A DNA stretch of 7,775 nt from Pseudomonadota bacterium (GTDB lineage: Bacteria > Pseudomonadota > Alphaproteobacteria > Sphingomonadales > Sphingomonadaceae). Where the stretch lies: positions 1 to 7,775 of the forward strand of contig JAEZBH010000462.1 in NCBI GenBank assembly GCA_023427285.1. Direction: 5' to 3'. Each line of letters starts with the position of its first letter. Positions within the stretch are counted from its first letter, which is position 1. This document shows positions 1-7,775 of the stretch, piece after piece. The position numbers and the translations under genes are program-made. The notes beneath the pieces are model-generated. The model had not been told where the DNA came from. It saw nothing but the letters and a program-made list of their open reading frames with translations, and did no database searches.

Positions 1-3301
<3,301 letters not shown>

Positions 3302-3544
3302 GCTCGAGTCGGAACCGCTGAAAACTGTTGGCAGAAGGGTCATCGAGGACACGGGCACGGGCGGCCCATGCGGCACCCCGCCTGCGCGCGATGCCAGGCC
3401 GTTGCCTGCCCCGACTCCCTGTGTAGCGCGTCCCGATCCGGAAGTGTAGCCAATGCCGCGCCCCGCCTGAGCCCAAACCAACTGACACAGCCCCGCCAGG
3501 CTCACCAGACAGAGCAGAAGCAGGAAGGGAATCAGCATCGTCAT
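3302..3544 (-). other. Open in-frame 5' extension of dnaE with a signal-peptide-like start
   Basis: The dnaE frame has no stop for 81 codons upstream of the ATG at 3301; the first in-frame stop (TAG) is at 3569-3571. The two most upstream ATGs (3544 and 3538) are followed by MLIPFLLLLCLVSLAG, then more apolar residues ending in VWAQAG, which looks like a signal peptide or membrane anchor. The rest is Gly/Ser/Pro-rich and looks unstructured. An AGG lies 7 nt before the ATG at 3538, a better ribosome site than those of the later starts. A secreted polymerase makes no sense, so this may be untranslated leader that happens to be open, helped by the scarcity of stop codons in GC-rich DNA, or a regulatory upstream start. 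About 70% of third positions are G or C, somewhat below the neighbouring genes. Its status is open. Confidence 0.35.
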
Positions 3545-3551
3545 ACCTGCA

Positions 3552-3581
3552 AAGATATGCCTTCCGGACTACCCACTTCAA
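3552..3581 (-). promoter_or_regulatory. Possible dnaE promoter
   Basis: On the minus strand TTGAAG (3581-3576) and TATCTT (3557-3552) are separated by 18 nt; each matches 4 of 6 bases of the sigma-70 consensus. They lie in the AT-richer part of the divergent spacer between dnaE and the aminotransferase gene. Transcription would begin near 3545, right at the ATG of the in-frame upstream extension, leaving about 245 nt before the ATG at 3301. This is a weak match found by eye. Confidence 0.3.
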
Positions 3582-3701
3582 GAACAAAGCTGAAACATAC
3601 GACCATAAAGATCGGCACCCTGAGACGGCCCGCCGATTGCCCTGGCCCGCCTGCGCCGCTACAACCGCGTCATCCTATCCTTGAGAGTGCGTTGCGCCGC
3701 C

Positions 3702-4841
3702 ATGACGACTTCCCGCCCCCGCCCAAAGGTTGAACCGTTCCACGCCATCAACATTTCCCGGCTGGCGCACCAGTTGAAGGCGCAGGGCGCATCCATCATC
3801 CACATGGAATTCGGCCAGCCGTCCACCGGCGCGCCGCAACCGGCCATCGCCCGCGCCCATGAGGTGCTGGACGCCGACCCCATGGGCTATTGGGAAAGCG
3901 TGCCGCTGAAAGAGGCGCTGGCCGCGCGCTACCAGTCCGCCTACGGCGTTGCCGTCTCGCCGGAGCGCATCATTCCCGCCTTCGGGGCCAGCGGCGCGCT
4001 TGTGCTGACGTTCACCACCCTGTTTCGGCCCGGCGATCGCATCGCCATGGCCCGGCCCGGCTATCCGGCCTATCGCAACACGCTCACCGCCATGCACCTT
4101 GAGCCGGTCGAGATCGCCTGCGGGGCGGACAGCCGCTACCAGATCACCGCCGCGCACATCGAGGCGCTGGACCCGGCCCCGGCGGGCGTCATCGTCGCCA
4201 GTCCGGCCAACCCCACCGGCGCCATGCTTTCAAGCGATGAGCTGAAAGCCATTGCGGAAGTCTGCACGCGGCGCGGCATCCGCCTGATCTCCGACGAGAT
4301 CTACCACGGCCTTTGCTACGCCGCCGAACCGGCAACCGCGCTGGCGTTTTCCGATGATGTGATCGTCGTCAACAGCTTCTCGAAATACTACTCGATGGCG
4401 GGCTGGCGGCTGGGCTGGCTGGTGGTGCCAGAGGCCGAGGCCGGGCATTTCGCAACCATCACTGGCAACATGTTCCTCACGCCCCCCAGCCTTGCCCAGC
4501 ATGCGGCGCTGAAGGCGCTTGAGGCCGATGACGAGTTAGAGCGCCATGTGGATGTCTATCGCGCCAACCGCGCCCTGCTGCTGGAGCGGCTGCCGCAAAT
4601 GGGCATCGATCGCATCGCCCCGCCCGATGGGGCTTTTTACGTCTATGCGGACATCAGCCACCTGACCAACGACAGCCTCGACTTCTGCCGCCGTCTGGTT
4701 CAGGAAACCGGCGTTGCGCTGGCCCCCGGCGTTGATTTCGACCCGGTTGAGGGCAACCGCTTCCTGCGCTTCTCCTTTGCGGTCTCAACGGCGCAGGTGA
4801 GCGAGGCGCTGGACCGGCTCGAAGCCTGGCTGGCCCGCTGA
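3702..4841 (+). CDS. Class I/II PLP-dependent aminotransferase (aspartate-aminotransferase-like)
   Basis: The predicted 379-residue cytoplasmic enzyme should transfer an amino group between an amino acid and a 2-oxo acid using pyridoxal phosphate. Fold-type-I landmarks are all present: SPANPTG with the cofactor-ring Asn170, SDEIYHG with Asp198 (pyridine nitrogen) and Tyr201, NSFSKYYSMAGWRLGW with the Schiff-base Lys228, and FLRFSFA with Arg356, which binds the substrate carboxylate. An N-terminal MEFGQPSTGAP segment closes the active site. Length is normal for the family. I chose ATG 3702; an in-frame TTG at 3681 would add seven residues. Neither has a strong Shine-Dalgarno. The gene is divergent from dnaE and convergent with msrA, with its own terminator, so it is probably transcribed alone. 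The motifs do not fix the substrate; aspartate, alanine, aromatic or another amino donor are all possible. Confidence 0.93.
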   Translation: MTTSRPRPKVEPFHAINISRLAHQLKAQGASIIHMEFGQPSTGAPQPAIARAHEVLDADPMGYWESVPLKEALAARYQSAYGVAVSPERIIPAFGASGALVLTFTTLFRPGDRIAMARPGYPAYRNTLTAMHLEPVEIACGADSRYQITAAHIEALDPAPAGVIVASPANPTGAMLSSDELKAIAEVCTRRGIRLISDEIYHGLCYAAEPATALAFSDDVIVVNSFSKYYSMAGWRLGWLVVPEAEAGHFATITGNMFLTPPSLAQHAALKALEADDELERHVDVYRANRALLLERLPQMGIDRIAPPDGAFYVYADISHLTNDSLDFCRRLVQETGVALAPGVDFDPVEGNRFLRFSFAVSTAQVSEALDRLEAWLAR

Positions 4842-4870
4842 GGGGCCGCCGCGATCAAGCACCCTGCAAC

Positions 4871-4907
4871 GCAAAGCGGCGACCCTGAAGGCCGCCGTTT
4901 CGCTTTT
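4871..4907 (+). terminator. Rho-independent terminator of the aminotransferase gene
   Basis: A 14-bp stem is formed by 4871-4884 and 4890-4903 around a 5-nt loop (CTGAA). It has one G-U pair and two A-C mismatches, and is followed by TTTT (4904-4907). It starts 30 nt after the aminotransferase stop. The T-run is only on the plus-strand side, so it should serve that gene rather than the convergent msrA, although the hairpin also forms in msrA read-through RNA. Confidence 0.75.
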
Positions 4908-4919
4908 CATATATCCAGC

Positions 4920-5456
4920 TTAATGCTGCTTCAGGCGATCTGCGTATTTCTGGCGGAACTTGCGCACCTTCGGCCCCACCACGGCAGCGCAATAAGGCTG
5001 GTTCGGGTTGTTGGCGAAATACTCCTGATGATAGTCCTCCGCCTCCCAGAACCGGGTTGCGGGCACCACCTCAGTCACAATCGGGTCCGCCCAATCGCCC
5101 TGCGCGGCCGCAATCGCCTTCTCGGCCGACGCCTTCTGGGCCTCGTTCAAATAAAAGATCGCAGAGCGGTACTGCTCGCCCACGTCATTGCCCTGCCGGT
5201 TGAGGGTGGTCGGGTCGTGAACGTGGAAGAAGACGTCCAGCAGCTCGTCATAGCTGATCTGCTCGGGGTCGTAGGTGATGCGCACGGCCTCGGCATGGCC
5301 GGTCGGCTCCTCGCACACCTGCCGATAGGTCGGGTTCTCCACATGACCGCCGATGTAGCCGGACTCCACCGATTGCACGCCGATCAGATCGTCGAACACC
5401 GCTTCCACGCACCAGAAGCATCCAGCCGCCAGAATTGCCGTCTCGGTTTGCGCCAT
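4920..5456 (-). CDS. msrA: Peptide-methionine (S)-S-oxide reductase MsrA
   Basis: The 178-residue cytoplasmic enzyme reduces the S epimer of methionine sulfoxide, free or in proteins, repairing oxidative damage with electrons from thioredoxin. The signature GCFWC holds the catalytic Cys13 plus Cys16. It is followed by SGYIGG (32-37), [15 protein letters not shown] (44-58), [15 protein letters not shown] (88-102), the YHQEYF segment (142-147) and a C-terminal Cys156 in NQPYC, a candidate resolving or recycling cysteine. These cover the whole MsrA domain at normal length with no fused MsrB and no signal peptide. The start at 5456 places GCFWC 12 residues in, as usual; GAG about 9 nt upstream is the only Shine-Dalgarno-like sequence. 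It is divergent from the phosphatase gene across a 107-nt spacer and convergent with the aminotransferase gene. Confidence 0.97.
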   Translation of the reverse strand: MAQTETAILAAGCFWCVEAVFDDLIGVQSVESGYIGGHVENPTYRQVCEEPTGHAEAVRITYDPEQISYDELLDVFFHVHDPTTLNRQGNDVGEQYRSAIFYLNEAQKASAEKAIAAAQGDWADPIVTEVVPATRFWEAEDYHQEYFANNPNQPYCAAVVGPKVRKFRQKYADRLKQH

Positions 5457-5505
5457 AAGTCGATCTCACATCCGCTGAATTAAGGTGTATAGAAGGCAGG
5501 GCGGG

Positions 5506-5535
5506 ATTATAGCCGCCAGCCCCGCCTCATGACCA
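5506..5535 (-). promoter_or_regulatory. Probable sigma-70 promoter of msrA
   Basis: On the minus strand a perfect TATAAT (5511-5506) lies 50 nt before the msrA start. An 18-nt spacer separates it from TGGTCA (5535-5530), which matches 4 of 6 bases of the -35 consensus. A perfect -10 hexamer stands out in such GC-rich DNA. I see no clear oxidative-stress operator beside it. Confidence 0.55.
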
Positions 5536-5563
5536 GCTTCGCCGAAAAGAAAGACCAGCCACC

Positions 5564-6403
5564 ATGTCCGATGCGATCGACCGCGCCCTTGCCCAGGTTC
5601 CCGACCTTTTGCGCGAAACCGCCGAGCGGATCATCCTGCCGCGGTATCAAACGCTGGCCAGCCACGAGGTCCGCGAGAAAACCTCGGCGGATGATCTCGT
5701 CACCATTGCCGATGAAGAGTCGGAGGCCCTGCTGACGGACCGTCTGCTGAAGCTCCTGCCCGGCTCGCTGGTGGTCGGAGAAGAAGCCGTCGCTGCACAG
5801 CCCGACATCATCAACCGGCTGGCGGGCACCGAGCCGGTGTGGGTGATCGACCCGCTGGACGGCACCGCCAATTTCGCGGCCGGAAACCCCACCTTCGCCA
5901 TCATGGTCGCGCTGGTGCAGAACAACGAAACCGTGGCGGCCTGCGTTTACGACCCCCTCGGCCAGCGCATGGCAGAGGCCCGCCCCGGCGCTGGCGCCTT
6001 CATCAACGGCGAGCGGTTGCGGATGCCCGAGCGCAAGGCCGGCAAGGTTCGCGTTTCCGTCTCGGTCAGGTTCTGGCCGCCGGAGATCGCCGAGGCCTCG
6101 CAGCTTGAGACCATCGAGCCGATCGAGCCGCTGATGTGCGCGGGCCAGGAATATCTGCGCCTTGCCACCGGCGGCATCGATGCGGCCTCCTACTGGCGGC
6201 TGCTGCCGTGGGACCACGCGGCCCCGGCCCTCATCGCGCAGGAAGCCGGCGCGCGCATCGCCCACCCTGACGGCGGGCGCTACCGCCCCTATTGCGCCCC
6301 GCGCCTTGGCCTGATCGCCGCCTACCCCGACATCTGGGAGACGGCCCGCCGCTCCTCCTACCCGGATTTGGGGCTTGTTCCGGGCTCGCGTCATACGCGA
6401 TAG
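5564..6403 (+). CDS. Inositol monophosphatase family phosphatase
   Basis: This 279-residue cytoplasmic protein belongs to the Mg2+-dependent, Li+-sensitive phosphatase superfamily that includes inositol monophosphatase, histidinol phosphatase HisN and the nucleotidase CysQ. The metal site is complete: Glu73/Glu74 in VVGEE, Asp96 and Asp99 in WVIDPLDGTANF (93-104), and Asp217 in PWDHAAPALI (215-224). DDLVTIADEESEALL (43-57) is the usual helix before the GEE loop. Length is typical. The PWDHA form of the last motif fits the general IMPase group better than HisN, as I know those families, but the substrate cannot be read from sequence. ATG 5564 gives the expected N-terminal helix; the leader is purine-rich (GAAAAGAAAGA) but the ribosome site is weak and distant. 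It shares a divergent spacer with msrA and is followed by its own terminator at 6470-6506, so it is probably monocistronic. Confidence 0.93.
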   Translation: MSDAIDRALAQVPDLLRETAERIILPRYQTLASHEVREKTSADDLVTIADEESEALLTDRLLKLLPGSLVVGEEAVAAQPDIINRLAGTEPVWVIDPLDGTANFAAGNPTFAIMVALVQNNETVAACVYDPLGQRMAEARPGAGAFINGERLRMPERKAGKVRVSVSVRFWPPEIAEASQLETIEPIEPLMCAGQEYLRLATGGIDAASYWRLLPWDHAAPALIAQEAGARIAHPDGGRYRPYCAPRLGLIAAYPDIWETARRSSYPDLGLVPGSRHTR

Positions 6404-6404
6404 A

Positions 6405-6418
6405 CGAACCGTTCGAAC
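6405..6418. repeat. Overlapping short palindromes after the phosphatase stop
   Basis: CGAAC-C-GTTCG (6405-6415) is a perfect inverted repeat with a 1-nt centre. It overlaps the perfect 8-bp palindrome GTTCGAAC (6411-6418). CGAAC thus occurs twice in direct orientation, 9 nt apart. It starts 2 nt after the phosphatase gene and could be an operator for the sigma operon, or chance. Confidence 0.4.
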
Positions 6419-6438
6419 TTCTTCGCCACACTGACGTT
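6414..6438 (+). promoter_or_regulatory. EcfG-like promoter motif (weak)
   Basis: CGAAC (6414-6418), 16 nt, then CGTT (6435-6438) differs at one base from the alphaproteobacterial general stress promoter GGAAC-N16/17-CGTT. Transcripts from here would have to pass the terminator at 6470-6506 to reach the sigma gene, which weakens the case. Confidence 0.2.
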
Positions 6439-6469
6439 AGCAACAGGAGTGGCAGCCTGTACTGAAACT

Positions 6470-6506
6470 CGGCGGGGCGTCTTCCGGCGTGCCGCCGTCT
6501 TTTTTT
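6470..6506 (+). terminator. Rho-independent terminator after the phosphatase gene
   Basis: A pure G-C stem CGGCGG (6470-6475) pairs with CCGCCG (6492-6497) across a 16-nt loop and is followed by TC and seven T residues (6500-6506). It insulates the downstream sigma operon from phosphatase read-through. The long loop makes the fold less ideal, but the T-run is the longest in the window. Confidence 0.7.
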
Positions 6507-6526
6507 GAAAAAATGCTGAGGGCTAT

Positions 6527-6552
6527 GGAATAAAATCCGAAGCTCTCTCGTA
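6527..6552 (+). promoter_or_regulatory. Candidate ECF-type autoregulatory promoter
   Basis: GGAAT (6527-6531) and CGTA (6549-6552) are separated by 17 nt. This fits the general ECF layout of a GGAA-type -35 and a CGT-type -10. It lies between the upstream terminator and the sigma gene, as expected if the sigma factor transcribes its own operon. Transcription would start at about 6558-6561, at or just before the ATG. Confidence 0.5.
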
Positions 6553-6560
6553 CATGGGGT

Positions 6561-7133
6561 ATGAAGGACAAATCATTCGATGTGGTGGGACAGTTGCCGG
6601 CGTTGCTGCGCTATGCGCGCGCGCTCGTCCGCGACCCTGCCGACGCCGAAGAACTGGTCCATGAAACCCTGCTGCGGGCCTATGAGCGCCGCGACAGTTT
6701 CGACACCCGCCGGGGCCTGCGCCCCTGGCTCTTCTCTCTCCTGCACAACCTGTTCGTTGACAGTTACCGCCGTCGGCAAATGGAAGAGCGCGCCGTCGAT
6801 GCCATGCTGGCTGACCCGGTGGCCGCGCCGCCGCCGCCCGATGCAGACACCCACGTTCAGCTTGCGCAAATTCATCAGGCCTTCACCCGCCTGCCCGATG
6901 CCCAGCGCGCCGCCCTTCACCTCGTTGCGGTTGAAGGGCTGTCGTATCAGGAAGCGGCAGATGCCCTTGCAATTCCCGTTGGCACGCTGATGTCCCGCCT
7001 GTCGCGCGCTCGCACTGCGCTGCGCGAGATGGACGCGCCCGCAACCAGGCCAGACACGGGCGAACAACTCTCCGGCGCACAGCAAGCGCCAGTCCAGCTC
7101 AAACTGGTCAGAGGTTCTCATGAATCACGCTGA
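6561..7133 (+). CDS. ECF-family RNA polymerase sigma factor
   Basis: The 190-residue protein has the two-domain ECF layout and should direct RNA polymerase to a small regulon when released from its anti-sigma partner. Region 2 runs from about residue 13 to 72: LLRYARALVRDPADAEELVHE, read here as two parts (LLRYARALVRD at 15-25, then PADAEELVHETLLRAY), followed by RPWLFSLLHNLFVDSYRRR (54-72), which covers -10 recognition. Region 4 runs from about 104 to 157, with LPDAQRAALHLVAVEGLSY and a helix-turn-helix at about 128-150 for -35 recognition. A Pro/Ala-rich linker (about 86-96) joins them, and about 30 C-terminal residues extend past region 4. The start ATG 6561 gives the usual short N-terminus. 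GGGG sits only 1-2 nt before it, too close for a normal Shine-Dalgarno, in line with a near-leaderless mRNA. The end overlaps the next gene by 14 nt. I cannot assign an ECF group with certainty. Confidence 0.95.
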   Translation: MKDKSFDVVGQLPALLRYARALVRDPADAEELVHETLLRAYERRDSFDTRRGLRPWLFSLLHNLFVDSYRRRQMEERAVDAMLADPVAAPPPPDADTHVQLAQIHQAFTRLPDAQRAALHLVAVEGLSYQEAADALAIPVGTLMSRLSRARTALREMDAPATRPDTGEQLSGAQQAPVQLKLVRGSHESR

Positions 7134-7775
7134 CACCTCCCGCCCCGTCTCGGTGACCGAGGTTGATCTTCAGGCCTATATCGACGGCCAGCTCGATGAC
7201 GCCCGCCGCATCGAGGTTGAAGACTTCCTGGCCCATAACCCCGATGCCGCGGCTGACACCATGGCGTCCCTGCGCACCATGGATGCGCTGCGCCTCCACG
7301 CCCAGTTGCAAAGCGAGCCGTCCGAACGCCTTCTGGCCAGCGCCACCCGTCTGGAACATGGCCTGAAGCGTCAGGTCTGGGGCCGCACCGTTTTGCGCCT
7401 GACCGGCCTTGCCGCCAGCGTTGCGGCTGGCCTGTTCATCTTTACCGCCGTAACGCCCTTCGAGCGCGCAAACCGCAGCGAAGCGGCAACGCTTGCCTTC
7501 GTTGACGAAGCGCTTGATGCCCGTCGCACCCAGTCGCTGCGCGAGCGCCTGATCCCGCCGTCAGAGAGCTTCCGCTACGATCCGGCCAAGCTGCACTCCG
7601 AAACCAATCTGGCTATGCCCACCCTGCCCGCCGGCTGGAAGGTCACGGACGTTCAGGTTTACCCGTGGCACGAGGGCTACAGCGTCGCCGTCACCGCCAA
7701 CGCGGGCCAGCTCGGCACGGTCACGCTTTTCGCCGCCCCTTACGTGTCAGACGTCTATCAGGGTCTGAACACAAC
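7120..7775 (+). CDS. Membrane anti-sigma factor, C-terminus cut by right edge
   Basis: The visible 218 residues look like the cognate anti-sigma factor of the ECF protein encoded just upstream. The cytoplasmic N-terminus (about 14-60) carries VDLQAYIDGQLDDARRIEVEDFL, seen as VDLQAYIDGQL (15-25) and DDARRIEVEDFL (26-37), typical of sigma-binding anti-sigma domains. One membrane segment follows at about 90-111 (VLRLTGLAASVAAGLFIF), preceded by basic residues (KRQVWGR), so the rest should face the periplasm. There is no cysteine in the visible part, so this is not a zinc-type (HxxxCxxC) anti-sigma factor. The sensor domain after residue 112 includes a Glu/Arg-rich linker and LPAGWKVTDVQVYPWHEGYS; I do not recognise its ligand. 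AGAGG (7110-7114) lies 5 nt before ATG 7120, a good ribosome site inside the sigma gene, suggesting coupled translation. Confidence 0.9.
   Translation, partial: MNHADTSRPVSVTEVDLQAYIDGQLDDARRIEVEDFLAHNPDAAADTMASLRTMDALRLHAQLQSEPSERLLASATRLEHGLKRQVWGRTVLRLTGLAASVAAGLFIFTAVTPFERANRSEAATLAFVDEALDARRTQSLRERLIPPSESFRYDPAKLHSETNLAMPTLPAGWKVTDVQVYPWHEGYSVAVTANAGQLGTVTLFAAPYVSDVYQGLNT

Noticed and set aside
4871..4907. The convergent-gene hairpin as a bidirectional terminator.
   Set aside because: Only the plus-strand side has a T-run; on the minus strand the stem is followed by GTTGCAGGG, so termination of msrA here is not supported.
4923..5483. A plus-strand 186-codon open frame over msrA.
   Set aside because: It is the antisense shadow of a complete, well-conserved msrA gene.
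5507..6394. A minus-strand 295-codon open frame over the phosphatase gene.
   Set aside because: It is antisense to a gene with all IMPase-family motifs intact; its own product is Gly/Arg-rich without domains.
6573..7121. A minus-strand 182-codon open frame over the sigma gene.
   Set aside because: It is antisense to an intact ECF sigma factor and shows no domain of its own.

Overview
This 7.8 kb window is GC-rich chromosomal DNA from a proteobacterium, most likely an alphaproteobacterium. The reasons are the strong G/C bias at third codon positions, the form of the replicative polymerase DnaE (PHP opening HLRVQS, then ALTDRN and GVQPIIG), and an ECF sigma / membrane anti-sigma pair of a kind common there. 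I cannot place it to order from sequence reading alone.

Layout, left to right. Positions 1-3301 (minus) hold most of dnaE, the DNA polymerase III alpha subunit; its C-terminus runs off the left edge. The dnaE frame stays open for 81 more codons upstream, to 3544, and that stretch begins with a signal-peptide-like hydrophobic run, so the true start is uncertain. After a short AT-richer divergent spacer, 3702-4841 (plus) encodes a fold-type-I PLP aminotransferase, ended by a good hairpin terminator at 4871-4907. Convergent to it, 4920-5456 (minus) is msrA, methionine sulfoxide reductase A, with a perfect TATAAT upstream. Divergent from msrA, 5564-6403 (plus) encodes an inositol-monophosphatase-family phosphatase, followed by a hairpin plus T-run at 6470-6506. 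From 6561 to the right edge is an ECF sigma factor gene overlapping by 14 nt the gene for a single-pass membrane anti-sigma factor, which is cut by the right edge.

The first four genes are unlinked single-gene units: replication, amino-acid metabolism, protein oxidation repair and small-molecule phosphatase. Only the sigma / anti-sigma pair is clearly a functional operon. An ECF-type promoter (GGAAT, 17 nt, CGTA) ends 8 nt before the sigma start, which suggests autoregulation and a near-leaderless mRNA. I see no mobile element, CRISPR array, tRNA, rRNA or phage gene. The region looks like ordinary core chromosome; the points most worth a second look are the dnaE 5' extension and the sigma / anti-sigma control region.
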